Under the pieces are notes generated by a model that saw nothing but the letters and a program-made list of their open reading frames with translations, made no database searches and was not told where the DNA came from. DNA of 50,488 nucleotides from LBZV01 sp000993855 (lineage in GTDB: Bacteria; Patescibacteriota; Microgenomatia; Curtissbacterales; GWA2-41-24): the NCBI GenBank assembly GCA_964492425.1, contig CAZBKB010000006.1, positions 1 to 50,488 of the forward strand, read 5' to 3'. Of the stretch, positions 31,907-40,411 are shown piece after piece (positions within the stretch are counted from its first letter, which is position 1; every line of letters begins with the position of its first letter). The position numbers were made by a program, and so were the translations under genes.

Positions 31907-33532
31907 ATGGCTAAACAACTTTTATACGCAGAAGAAGCACGAACAAAACTGAAAGCTGGAGTAGATAAACTCTCGGCAGCTGTCGCAACTACACTTGGCC
32001 CTAAAGGCAGAAATGTGGCGTTGGACAAGAAGTGGGGTGCTCCAAACGTTATCCACGATGGTGTTTCTGTTGCCAAAGAAGTCGAGCTTGAAGACCCTTT
32101 CGAAAATATGGGCGCAGCACTAGTTCGCGAAGCGGCCAGCAAAACTAACGATGTAGCCGGAGACGGGACTACAACTGCCACAGTTCTTGCCCAGGCAATT
32201 GTCGATCAAGGTCTCAAAAATGTTACAGCCGGCTCAAACCCGATGATTCTCAAAAAAGGTGTTGAAAAAGCAACCGATGCAGTTGTCACAGAATTGAAAA
32301 GGATGGCCAAAAAGGTTGCAGATCAGGGTGAAATCCAAAAAATAGCCACCATTTCAGCGGCTGATGATACTATAGGTCGAATGATAGCCGAAGCCTTGGA
32401 AAAAGTTGGTCCGGACGGTGTCGTTACCGTGGAAGAATCAAAAGGGCTGGAAACGTCTGTCGACACTAAGGAAGGTATGGAATTCGACAGGGGATTTGTA
32501 TCACCTTATTTTGTCACGGATGCCGACAAAATGAAAGCAATCATCGAAGATGCGCACATTTTAATTACCGACCAAAAAATAGCTTCACTTAACGACCTTC
32601 TTCAATTCTTGGAAAATTTTGTAAAAGTCAGCAAAAACCTAGTAATTATCGCCGACGAAGTAGAAGGCGAAGCACTTGCAACTTTAGTTGTCAACAAAAT
32701 CCGTGGCACCTTTAATGTTCTTGCAATAAAAGCCCCAGGATTTGGCGACCGCAGGAAAGAAATGCTTGAGGACTTAGCCACCTTAACCGGTGGTAATGTT
32801 ATCTCAGAGGATTTAGGGCGCAAGCTTGAATCGGTCACAATTGAGGACTTGGGTCAAGCAGACCAGGTAATATCCGATAAAGAAAATACAATTATTGTTG
32901 GTGGAAAAGGCACAAAGAGTGCAATTGATGGCCGTATTAAACAAATTAAGAATGAATTGGCGACAACCGACAGTGAATTTGACCGCGAAAAACTCGAAGA
33001 AAGGCTTGCCAAACTTTCCGGTGGAGTTGCAGTCATAAATGTTGGGGCCGCAACCGAAATTGAACTAAAAGAGAAAAAAGAACGAGTCGACGATGCAGTC
33101 CATGCAACCAAAGCTGCAGTTGAGGAAGGTTATGTCGTTGGTGGGGGAGTATCGCTTATTCGGGCAGGCAAAATATTAGACAAACTCATCGCCTCAACGA
33201 GCGAAGTTGACGAGAGAATTGGTGTAGAAATTGTCAAGGATGCGTTGAATAAACCTTTAGCCAAACTTGCCGAAAACGCAGGCATGGATAGTGGTTGGGT
33301 TGTTAGGGAAGTCGAAAAGGCAACTGGAAACATCGGGTTAAATGCCCTGACTGGCAAGTTCGAAGATCTGGTAACAGCAGGTGTTATTGATCCTGTCAAA
33401 GTAACTAGACTCGCCCTGCAAAACGCATCATCGACAGCTATGATGATTCTAACGACTGAAGCCTTAATTACTGATCTCCCGGAAAAGGAAAAAGCTCCAA
33501 TGATGCCGCCAGGCGGAATGGGCGAATACTAA
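31907..33532 (+). CDS. groEL: Chaperonin GroEL
   Basis: 541 residues. Typical signatures are VVTVEESKGLETSVDTKEGMEFDRGF, the ATP-binding GDGTTTATVLAQAI and GGGVSLIRA, and a short C-terminal tail MMPPGGMGEY with a single GGM unit. It forms the double-ring folding chamber used with GroES. The gene is in one operon with groES behind a consensus-like promoter and a degenerate CIRCE. It lies 3 bp from the end of the convergent next gene, leaving no room for a separate terminator. Confidence 0.98.
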   Translation: MAKQLLYAEEARTKLKAGVDKLSAAVATTLGPKGRNVALDKKWGAPNVIHDGVSVAKEVELEDPFENMGAALVREAASKTNDVAGDGTTTATVLAQAIVDQGLKNVTAGSNPMILKKGVEKATDAVVTELKRMAKKVADQGEIQKIATISAADDTIGRMIAEALEKVGPDGVVTVEESKGLETSVDTKEGMEFDRGFVSPYFVTDADKMKAIIEDAHILITDQKIASLNDLLQFLENFVKVSKNLVIIADEVEGEALATLVVNKIRGTFNVLAIKAPGFGDRRKEMLEDLATLTGGNVISEDLGRKLESVTIEDLGQADQVISDKENTIIVGGKGTKSAIDGRIKQIKNELATTDSEFDREKLEERLAKLSGGVAVINVGAATEIELKEKKERVDDAVHATKAAVEEGYVVGGGVSLIRAGKILDKLIASTSEVDERIGVEIVKDALNKPLAKLAENAGMDSGWVVREVEKATGNIGLNALTGKFEDLVTAGVIDPVKVTRLALQNASSTAMMILTTEALITDLPEKEKAPMMPPGGMGEY

Positions 33533-33535
33533 ACA

Positions 33536-34207
33536 CTACCTGAGTACTATCTTCAACCGGGCATTATCAACATGAGCAGGATATTGCTCAATTTCTGTTT
33601 TAGCTTGGACACGATAAGTTTTTGAACCACTCGGCATTGGGATTTTTCCGGAAGTCTTGAGTGTTGGTGTTGATGTTGGATTCGATATTTGTGATTCAAT
33701 AAGAGGGTTATTATCCGAAACATTTCTAATTTGCGACCAAGCACGGCCATTACCACCCTCAACCCATATAGAGGCCTCAAATGTCACACTGTCAATTGCA
33801 CTATATTTAGTTGTGTCAATATTAACCTCAAGACCAGCCAAATCTGCGAAGCTGGTATTAGTAGATTGACCACTCCCAAGCGGTATAAAAATCTCCCTGT
33901 TTGGGGTTTGAATTATTACTGTTTCGGATACTGATTTGGATGTGCTCGAAACTGGGCTTGGGGATGGTTCAAGGTCCGCATTTTTAGCTGAACTATTTTC
34001 GTCATTTTCGTGAATTTGCTCGGTAATCGGTAGAGAAGAGTCGGCACCAGCATCTTTGGTAGTATTTGTATTCTCTATAACTTGGGTGACGCGAGATTCT
34101 GATTTATTAAGTATCCACCAATTAATAAAAACTAAGTCCAAAATGGCAAGAATAAATATAGCAATAACTATTTTTGAAAATATTCCACCGGCATTTGTAT
34201 CCTCCAT
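33536..34207 (-). CDS. Membrane-anchored protein with exported beta domain, unknown function
   Basis: 223 residues. One transmembrane helix near the N-terminus (about 11-31) is followed by a Ser/Asn/Pro-rich linker and a C-terminal, beta-rich part of about 120 residues from about 100 (LEVNIDTTKYSAIDSVTFEA...), resembling an Ig-like or carbohydrate-binding fold without a recognisable signature. Probably attached to the outside of the cytoplasmic membrane. No partner gene nearby; it converges on groEL with a 3-bp gap. Confidence 0.6.
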   Translation of the reverse strand: MEDTNAGGIFSKIVIAIFILAILDLVFINWWILNKSESRVTQVIENTNTTKDAGADSSLPITEQIHENDENSSAKNADLEPSPSPVSSTSKSVSETVIIQTPNREIFIPLGSGQSTNTSFADLAGLEVNIDTTKYSAIDSVTFEASIWVEGGNGRAWSQIRNVSDNNPLIESQISNPTSTPTLKTSGKIPMPSGSKTYRVQAKTEIEQYPAHVDNARLKIVLR

Positions 34208-34299
34208 AGTTTAACTTGCCTACCATGGACCCAAAGCACATCAGAAGAGACCATAGGCAGTAAAACAATTTTAATCCTTGCTATACGTTTTGTCGAAAA

Positions 34300-34959
34300 T
34301 TGCGGCAAAACTTGTCGCCATTCAAACTAAAAGCTAAACTTAAAGTTGCAGTGATAATAAACCCTCCAAGCAAAGGTCAAAAAAAAAGGCTTTCAAAACT
34401 TCTATCCAAAGGTGAAGAGGTTGTCTATGTAACGAGTATTGGCAAAAGATACTTTTATATTAACCTGTTTTTTCTGCTTATCGTACCACTAATCTTAACT
34501 TATATTGCCATTTTCATGTTTTTCGGCATTATTACTATCCCAAATTATTCTTGGCTAAAGTATTTTGGTTTCATTCCACTCTTTCTCTTAATCTACAATA
34601 CCCCAAAATATTCTCACCTTATTCGTATGAAGCAGTCTTTTACCTATGCTCTAACTAACCGCAGATTTGTAATAGTCAGAGGTATATTCTCAAGAAAAAT
34701 TGTAACTGCTCCCTTAACCGCAATAACCCATGTCACAGTTGAGCAGTCTTTTTTCCAAAGGTTTGTCTTCAACACTGGTCACTTGGTTATAATCACAGCT
34801 GGCTTTGACCAGCGCGAAATTGTAATTGAAAATATTGGCAACCCTTTAGAGTTTAAAATTTTAATAGAGGAGCTAACAGAAAAAATTGAAGATACCTGGG
34901 CTACAGAAGATGACAAAGATGAAGGGAAAGAGTTTAAACTTAGATCCTTGGATTCGTGA
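34300..34959 (+). CDS. Bacterial PH-domain membrane protein (YdbS/DUF304-like)
   Basis: 219 residues from a TTG; a GTG 17 codons downstream (VIINPPS) is an alternative start. Two transmembrane helices (about 50-95) precede a bPH2 domain: FTYALTNRRFVIVRGIFSRKIVTAPLTAITHVTVEQS followed by GHLVIITAG. Such proteins usually sit in the membrane with the PH domain inside; their role is not well defined. It is convergent with the following M23 gene, 2 bp apart. Confidence 0.8.
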   Translation: MRQNLSPFKLKAKLKVAVIINPPSKGQKKRLSKLLSKGEEVVYVTSIGKRYFYINLFFLLIVPLILTYIAIFMFFGIITIPNYSWLKYFGFIPLFLLIYNTPKYSHLIRMKQSFTYALTNRRFVIVRGIFSRKIVTAPLTAITHVTVEQSFFQRFVFNTGHLVIITAGFDQREIVIENIGNPLEFKILIEELTEKIEDTWATEDDKDEGKEFKLRSLDS

Positions 34960-34961
34960 TC

Positions 34962-35711
34962 TTAAGGCAAAATACTAACAGGATTCATTGCAACGCCGCG
35001 ATCATATGCTTCAAGATGCAAGTGCGCACCAGTTGTTCGGCCCGTTAGTCCGACTGTACCCAAAGTAGTACCAACATTAACATAGTTCCCGATACCAACC
35101 TCAATTTTACCCATATGTGCATAAAGTGTTTTTAACCCATCGCCATGGTCAACAACAACAATATTCCCCTTGCCGTCAGCACTGAATCCCGCATACTCAA
35201 CAACCCCATTACCGATTGGTTTTATAAGTGAGCCTAAACTGGTAGCCATATCTAAAGCTCTATGGTACGAAGTAAATCCTTGCGAGATCATAGCATCTTC
35301 AACAGGATTTACATACGCAAATGGGGATAGTTTTGAACTAACATTAGAAGATATCTCCACAGTTTCATCAATGGGCTCACTGGCTTCAGCTATTAATATT
35401 GCTTGGCCTTGAACCTTAATTTTACCCTTTTTATCACTTAAGGCTTTTGAAATTTGAATGGAAGCTGCAAGCACAACCAAAAGCACTAAAACAACCTTAA
35501 ATGCAAGAACCAGCCTTGGTCTTATGACAATTTGTCCTCGGATATACCTATAAGCACGATTAATGGCATCCTTAGCCTCCATTTTGGAGTATTTACGCGC
35601 GACTCTTGATACTCGACTTCTGGAAACGACAAATCGAGCATGGCGTATACCCTTACGCTTTAGCCTTAAAATATGCTTTTTGAAAGCTTTTATATGTTTA
35701 TTTACTTTCAT
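34962..35711 (-). CDS. M23-family peptidase, membrane-anchored
   Basis: 249 residues. A very basic N-terminus (1-65) precedes one transmembrane helix (about 67-88), a linker and the lysostaphin-type domain. All zinc and catalytic positions are present: His150 and Asp154 in YHRALDMA, His199 in LYAHMG, His230 and His232 in GAHLHLE. It should cut peptide cross-links of peptidoglycan outside the membrane. Unlike the M23-like domain at the start of the window, it looks active. Its ribosome binding site, AGGA, lies within a long-range stem of the leader. Confidence 0.9.
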   Translation of the reverse strand: MKVNKHIKAFKKHILRLKRKGIRHARFVVSRSRVSRVARKYSKMEAKDAINRAYRYIRGQIVIRPRLVLAFKVVLVLLVVLAASIQISKALSDKKGKIKVQGQAILIAEASEPIDETVEISSNVSSKLSPFAYVNPVEDAMISQGFTSYHRALDMATSLGSLIKPIGNGVVEYAGFSADGKGNIVVVDHGDGLKTLYAHMGKIEVGIGNYVNVGTTLGTVGLTGRTTGAHLHLEAYDRGVAMNPVSILP

Positions 35712-35810
35712 TTAAAAATCCTTGTCTCTGGGCTAAAAACTACACGACAACCCGAATAGAATAAGAAGGGAAGTCATGGGTGTTTAAGCCCATAGTGAGG
35801 ATTTTCAAAC
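35712..35810 (-). promoter_or_regulatory. Structured leader of the M23 peptidase gene
   Basis: On the minus strand, AAAATCCT (35798-35805) pairs perfectly with AGGATTTT (35715-35722), which contains the AGGA ribosome binding site 7 bp from the ATG. The loop holds a stem ATGGGT/GCCCAT (35776-35793). The region resembles a translational switch, but matches no riboswitch I know. Confidence 0.45.
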
Positions 35811-35890
35811 GAGCATTCTATCACACTTACACTTAAAAATCAAATTTCATACAGACAAAAAAGATAGACCTATAACATATATATTGAATT

Positions 35891-35919
35891 TTGACTCTTT
35901 AACTTCTATTTGTTATTTT
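35891..35919 (+). promoter_or_regulatory. Promoter of the PEGA lipoprotein gene
   Basis: TTGACT, a 17-bp spacer, then TATTTT (35914-35919). The -10 ends 7 bp before the ATG, so the mRNA would be nearly leaderless. Confidence 0.45.
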
Positions 35920-35926
35920 TAATTCA

Positions 35927-36754
35927 ATGCTATCTTTATCAACTGAAACCATTAAACCCGTAGCCGAGGCTAAGAATTTCATAAAAAATTTACCACTCTT
36001 AATTTGCTGTTTGTCGCTTGTTCTGATTCTGCCCGGCTGCAGTGCAATAGGTAGAACCAAACAAGCTGCACTCCAAGTGACCACAAACCCCCAAGCTTCA
36101 GTATTTCTAGATAATAAACATTTAGGCAAAACTCCCTTTTTCTCAGATCAACTACAAGATGGCACACATACCATCAAAGTTTCTGCATCGGAAGCCGTAT
36201 ATGTTGACAAAGTTGAACTCAAAAATGGCGCCCTGACTGTTGTAAATCGTGATCTTAATAACAGCTTATTTGCACAAAGTGGTGAGGTCTTATGGTTAAC
36301 AGAAGGCAAAAACGATGTTTTTATAGCCACAAATCCACCTAATTCCGAAGTCACAATAGATGGGCAGTACCAAGGTAAGTCACCAATTTTGATAAACGAC
36401 CTGGACAATGGCGACCATAAGGTTTTAATTACTAATACAGGTTACTTTGATAGAGAATTTACAATTAAGAATTCAAACAATTACAAACTAGTAGCAAATG
36501 TTACGCTAGCCTCACAAACAGCAAAAAATCAGCAAAGCCAAGAAAAATCCGATCAAGTCAAAAAAGTGGAAATCCTAAACACCCCGCAAAGGTTTTTAAA
36601 AGTGCGCAAAGAACCGGATTACACTGCACAAGAAATTGGCCAGGTAGAACTTGGTACAACATATGAAGTTATACAGGAAATAGAAGATTGGGTCAAAATC
36701 AGCTTTGATGGCAAACTGGGTTGGATTTACTCGCAATACACCAAAAAAATCTGA
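35927..36754 (+). CDS. Lipoprotein with two PEGA domains and a bacterial SH3 domain
   Basis: 275 residues. The signal peptide ends in the lipobox ILPGC with Cys38. Two PEGA units follow: ALQVTTNPQASVFLDNKHLGKTPF (about 48-70) and VFIATNPPNSEVTIDGQYQGKSPI (about 130-153). After a Gln/Lys-rich linker comes an SH3-type domain, RFLKVRKEPDYTAQEIGQVELGTTYEVIQEIEDWVKI, ending LGWIYSQYT. Such modules bind cell-wall or surface-layer components, so this is probably a wall-binding lipoprotein. It is divergent from the M23 peptidase and may work with it. Confidence 0.85.
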   Translation: MLSLSTETIKPVAEAKNFIKNLPLLICCLSLVLILPGCSAIGRTKQAALQVTTNPQASVFLDNKHLGKTPFFSDQLQDGTHTIKVSASEAVYVDKVELKNGALTVVNRDLNNSLFAQSGEVLWLTEGKNDVFIATNPPNSEVTIDGQYQGKSPILINDLDNGDHKVLITNTGYFDREFTIKNSNNYKLVANVTLASQTAKNQQSQEKSDQVKKVEILNTPQRFLKVRKEPDYTAQEIGQVELGTTYEVIQEIEDWVKISFDGKLGWIYSQYTKKI

Positions 36755-36763
36755 CCAAAAATT

Positions 36764-36819
36764 ACCAATACTTGATACTAAGTAATTGATACTAGATACT
36801 AGATACTAGATACCAATTC
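36764..36819. repeat. Heptamer array, unit CTAGATA, ending just before a start codon
   Basis: Eight 7-mers in register: ACCAATA, CTTGATA, CTAAGTA, ATTGATA, three CTAGATA, CCAATTC. It ends one base before the ATG at 36821. Confidence 0.9.
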
Positions 36820-36820
36820 C

Positions 36821-37360
36821 ATGGTTGCGAAATCGACAGTCAAATTGATAGACGAAGCAATAATCCCAGCACTGATTCTTATGATGTCCAAGATTGTTGG
36901 GATATTACTGGTAAACTATTTTTTTAAAATTAACTTTAACGTACACTCACGAGATTTCCTTAACTTGTTACCTAGTATCACATACCCGTCTGCGTACGAT
37001 TACATAAGAGTTGAAAATTACTCGAACCTTTTAATGTTTATAGCAGCAGCCATGGGTACGCTTATGGTTTTAACAAAAGCGCACTTTTTCCATGAAAGTC
37101 ATATAAGCCCCAAATTTCACCAAAAACTTGTTAATCTCAATCTGGAAAAACTTATCTCGTCTAGCTTCCATCTTTATCACCAGGCACTAATTTGGATGAT
37201 CTTTTTGTGGCTAGTCACCATTTTTCTTATTTTATCTTCAATTTCAAAAGTAATGTATCCTCAAATAACTGTGCTTGCAATAATAATTGCAATTAACTTT
37301 AGTTGGATTCTGGCTTTGGATATCCAAAAGGAGATAGAAATAGAAAGAGACCATGACTAA
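36821..37360 (+). CDS. Integral membrane protein, unknown function
   Basis: 179 residues with about four hydrophobic segments (near 13-33, 67-87, 125-145 and 150-170). There is no signal sequence or recognised family. The only upstream element is the 7-bp repeat array; no Shine-Dalgarno sequence is seen. It precedes another small exported protein after a second repeat array, suggesting a small operon (36821-38355) with the C39-like gene. Confidence 0.6.
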   Translation: MVAKSTVKLIDEAIIPALILMMSKIVGILLVNYFFKINFNVHSRDFLNLLPSITYPSAYDYIRVENYSNLLMFIAAAMGTLMVLTKAHFFHESHISPKFHQKLVNLNLEKLISSSFHLYHQALIWMIFLWLVTIFLILSSISKVMYPQITVLAIIIAINFSWILALDIQKEIEIERDHD

Positions 37361-37386
37361 TTTAAAATTTAAAACTTAAAATTAAA
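37359..37386. repeat. Heptamer array, unit AATTTAA
   Basis: AATTTAA twice, AACTTAA, AATTAAA, beginning at the stop codon of the preceding gene and ending 4 bp before the next ATG. Confidence 0.7.
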
Positions 37387-37390
37387 CAGA

Positions 37391-37837
37391 ATGAGGCATC
37401 ACCTGCTAACTATCAGTCTAAACTTTTCGGCATTTTTGCTGCTGCTCACGCTTGTTGCAGCGCCCATTTACTTTGCAAAAAATATTACACAAATTGCTGG
37501 AGTCAAAAGCGAGTCTCCTTATCTTTTAGTTTCACAAATCGAAAAATTTCCCGGGATGACGTTCTCCCAAACAAACAATACATACACCGTAAGCTTTACA
37601 AAACAGGCACCAAAACAAGCCTACCTGTCAATTCTTGTTATCAATAACCCAACAAAAGAAGCCAAAACTTACAAAATACATACCACTGATGACAGCGACA
37701 CCCTTTTCTTCGGAGAGGACATAAACAGACCAGAGACCCAAATTACGCTCACGACGCAAACATCTGCACCAATTAGCATCTTATCCAAATCCAACTCTTT
37801 TAGAGAGAACGTATCATTCAATATTTCTCTTCTATGA
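37391..37837 (+). CDS. Small exported or membrane-anchored protein, unknown function
   Basis: 148 residues. One hydrophobic helix at about 8-29 (signal peptide or anchor) is followed by a beta-rich domain of about 110 residues with no motif I know. Its stop overlaps the next ATG (ATGA), so it is translationally coupled to the C39-like protein and is a likely partner or substrate of it. Confidence 0.6.
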   Translation: MRHHLLTISLNFSAFLLLLTLVAAPIYFAKNITQIAGVKSESPYLLVSQIEKFPGMTFSQTNNTYTVSFTKQAPKQAYLSILVINNPTKEAKTYKIHTTDDSDTLFFGEDINRPETQITLTTQTSAPISILSKSNSFRENVSFNISLL

Positions 37838-38355
37838 CAGGAGAAGTCGGATATCACACACTAGAAACCTGTTCGGACCCCACCTGTGAGGAGCACGAAT
37901 CCATGCATAAAATATTAATCGGTGCAGCTAAAAATTCAGGAAAGAAAGATTTCGCAGATGGTGTGCACTACGGGCAAGACGAGAAGTATGAAATTAAAGT
38001 CAAACGGCAAAGATCTGCATACGACTGTGGCCAAACATGCCTTGAGATGCTTGGATATAGAGACGTTCGCGAAATGTATCCAAATAGAGAACTTGAAAAT
38101 CTTGATTTACTACAAATCGCAGGTTCGCAGTTTATAAATAAGCCTGAGGGCTATAGCTATACAAATCCACATATGCTGCTTGTTAAGAATAAATCGATTG
38201 GTAATCATTGGGTAATTAGGATCGAAGACAAGATAATTTGTCCATTAAGAGGAGTTTACGAAAACCAGGAATTTAAAAGGATATTTGTTGATAGGGTTTT
38301 ACAAACTTTTAAAGTTCCGCACTTAATAAATCCTATTCCAATAATCGAAGCATGA
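37834..38355 (+). CDS. C39-like papain-fold cysteine peptidase-like protein
   Basis: 173 residues, no transmembrane segment. The C39-type active-site pattern is visible: Gln59, then Cys65 in YDCGQTCLEML, and His125 in GNHWVI. The usual third residue, Asp of a DPxxG loop, is replaced in the corresponding CPLRG (Cys136), so activity is uncertain. The N-terminus carries C-x4-C-x2-H-x3-H (Cys13, Cys18, His21, His25), which could bind a metal. Unlike bacteriocin-processing C39 domains, it is not fused to an ABC transporter. Coupled to the preceding exported protein. Confidence 0.6.
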   Translation: MTGEVGYHTLETCSDPTCEEHESMHKILIGAAKNSGKKDFADGVHYGQDEKYEIKVKRQRSAYDCGQTCLEMLGYRDVREMYPNRELENLDLLQIAGSQFINKPEGYSYTNPHMLLVKNKSIGNHWVIRIEDKIICPLRGVYENQEFKRIFVDRVLQTFKVPHLINPIPIIEA

Positions 38356-38357
38356 AC

Positions 38358-39368
38358 CTACTGCAAAAGCCTGACAAGCTGCGAAGGTAAAATATCTGCA
38401 CCATAAATTACGACAAAAACAATCAGCCCCCACACAACCACGGCTGACAATAGAGGTATATCTGAGAGGAGCACTCTCTCTGGCGATTCACCCTCACGCT
38501 TCTCGTAAATTACATACAAATATCTCATAACACCATAAATCACAAATGGCACAGATGCCATCAGCCACTTTGATGCCAAAAATGTTCTAGGAAGAAGATC
38601 GCCAAATAAAATTAGAACCTGAGGCCCGGCCTCTGGTGGGGGTTGCAGGAAAGTAAACATTGTGTAAGAAAACCAGCAAGCCGTAGCAAACATTATTGTT
38701 AAGGCATCAAGTAAATTTTCAGGGTATTTTGTTAAAATCGCACGAGTATCCATACCTTTTGCTCCGGATCCTAAAAGCAGCGTACGCTCACTCCTTCGTT
38801 TTCCAATTGCCAAAAAGAGTGCCAATGATGCAACGGTAAGCATAAACCATACCGTGACATGTGCATCAATCAAAACGGCACCTGCATAAACCCTCAAAAG
38901 AAAACCGGAGGCTATAGCCATCACATCCAATAACATATAAGATCTTAAGAAAAACGAATATGCAATTTGCAGCAATATGTAAGCACTAGCTGCGAACATA
39001 AAAAACGGTGACAAGCTGCTTGCAAGTAATAACCCGAAAACCAGGACTGCCACAGCCCAAATTAAAGCAAGACCTGGATTGACATACCCGGCGGCAATCG
39101 GCCTTCTACTTTTAAATGGATGTGCTAAATCCTTCTTCCTGTCGATAACATCGTTGATGATATAAATACCGGAAGTAATAAGGCAAAAAATGAAAAACCC
39201 CAAAAGTGTAATTGAAAAAGCGTTCGGATGGAAAAAAGAACCTTCAAATACGAGTGCAGCAAATATTGCTAGGTTTTTTAACCACTGTCTTGGCCTAGAG
39301 GAAACAAAAAGCCAAAATGGAACCCAAATTATTTTTGGCCCTTTACTGGTAAACTCATATTTAGCCAT
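38358..39368 (-). CDS. UbiA-family prenyltransferase (decaprenyl-phosphate phosphoribosyltransferase-like)
   Basis: 336 residues from the ATG at 39368 (MAKYEFTSKG). About eight transmembrane helices. The first Asp-rich motif is NDVIDRKKD with PFKSRRPIA after it, and the second is YSFFLRSYMLLDV. The surroundings (RPRQWLKN near the start) fit the subgroup that moves phosphoribose to polyprenyl phosphate for arabinan-type glycans, rather than quinone or heme enzymes. The gene overlaps the upstream WecA/MraY-like gene by 40 bp. It probably supplies a lipid-linked sugar precursor. Confidence 0.8.
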   Translation of the reverse strand: MAKYEFTSKGPKIIWVPFWLFVSSRPRQWLKNLAIFAALVFEGSFFHPNAFSITLLGFFIFCLITSGIYIINDVIDRKKDLAHPFKSRRPIAAGYVNPGLALIWAVAVLVFGLLLASSLSPFFMFAASAYILLQIAYSFFLRSYMLLDVMAIASGFLLRVYAGAVLIDAHVTVWFMLTVASLALFLAIGKRRSERTLLLGSGAKGMDTRAILTKYPENLLDALTIMFATACWFSYTMFTFLQPPPEAGPQVLILFGDLLPRTFLASKWLMASVPFVIYGVMRYLYVIYEKREGESPERVLLSDIPLLSAVVVWGLIVFVVIYGADILPSQLVRLLQ

Positions 39369-40411
39369 AAAATGCCACCAAGTATTATTATAGCTGCAAA
39401 AACTCCTGCGAATAGTTTTTCGCCCGATGGCAGAAGTAATGCAATCGCGCCTAAAATAGCACATAAAAGCCAATAAAACAAGGAAACAGATCTTTGCGAC
39501 AAGCCAACCTCAAGGAGCCTATGGTGGAGATGTTTCCTGTCTCCCTTAAATGGTGATTTACCTTCTGCAATTCTCCTAATAACTGTAAATACACCATCTA
39601 CAAGCGGTATAGCCATAACAAGAATTGCAGTTCCCACTTTGGCGCCAGATAAAATTGATATTACAGCTATTAAAAATCCCAGAAAGTAAGAACCGCTATC
39701 CCCGGGGAAAATTTTTGCAGGATAAAAATTGAATATTAAAAACCCGAGTGTTGCCCCAGCACCAATAAGCGCAAGTTTGGTAACAACTGCCTGGCTAGGA
39801 TCTGCTCCCAAAAACCTTAACGATGCTACAAATATCACCATAAAAACCACAATGGCTATACCGCCGAGTTGGCCATCGACCCCGGAAGAGAAATTTACCA
39901 TATTTATTACCCAAACTATCCAAAAAATTGCAAATAAGTCTGCCCAAACAACTATAGAATGAGTTCCAAAAAGTTCAAAAATTATCCGCCAAGCATCGAG
40001 CTTTATAACAGAAGGAAAATCACTAAAAATATGCATCGGGTTGGTGATGAAACTTATGCCTATGCCAAAAGCGACTACTACAAGGGCTGCCAAAAGTTGA
40101 CCCAAGAATTTGTAAGAATTTTTAAGGTCATACTTATCGTCTAAAATGCCTATAAAAACGAGTATCCCCCCACCTAAGAAAATACCGACTAGTTCTTTTG
40201 AGGTTGGCATTGCTAGTAAAGAAGAGAGTACGAAAGCTAAAAAAATTGGAAGACCTCCTGCCCTAGGGATTACAAAACTATGAAGAGCAGCAGGATGCTT
40301 TCTTTTTCTAGGGTCATCAACCAAACCGAACTGTGCAGCAAATTTAATAGTTAAATTTACAAATACCAGGCTTGTTATAAAGGCAATAAAAAATACAAAG
40401 AAGTTATTCAT
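39329..40411 (-). CDS. Glycosyl-1-phosphate transferase, WecA/TagO/MraY family
   Basis: 360 residues from the ATG at 40411, which overlaps the upstream stop (ATGA). About ten transmembrane helices. Family motifs: DPRKRKHPAALHS with PRAGGLP, GILDDKYDLKN (Mg-binding Asp pair), NFSSGVDGQLGG, FPGDSGSYFLGF and HLHHRLLEVGLS. It transfers a sugar-1-phosphate from a UDP-sugar to polyprenyl phosphate, starting glycan assembly. HLHHRL is typical of WecA/TagO rather than of MraY. Confidence 0.88.
   Translation of the reverse strand: MNNFFVFFIAFITSLVFVNLTIKFAAQFGLVDDPRKRKHPAALHSFVIPRAGGLPIFLAFVLSSLLAMPTSKELVGIFLGGGILVFIGILDDKYDLKNSYKFLGQLLAALVVVAFGIGISFITNPMHIFSDFPSVIKLDAWRIIFELFGTHSIVVWADLFAIFWIVWVINMVNFSSGVDGQLGGIAIVVFMVIFVASLRFLGADPSQAVVTKLALIGAGATLGFLIFNFYPAKIFPGDSGSYFLGFLIAVISILSGAKVGTAILVMAIPLVDGVFTVIRRIAEGKSPFKGDRKHLHHRLLEVGLSQRSVSLFYWLLCAILGAIALLLPSGEKLFAGVFAAIIILGGILWLNMSLPVKGQK

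Noticed and set aside
35712..35810. ydaO (c-di-AMP) riboswitch before the M23 gene
   Set aside because: Too short, and the conserved ydaO core sequences are not present; only an unassigned structured leader is claimed.
3596..37386. Heptamer arrays as CRISPR
   Set aside because: Units are 7 bp, contiguous, and differ between arrays. There are no spacers and no cas genes in the window.
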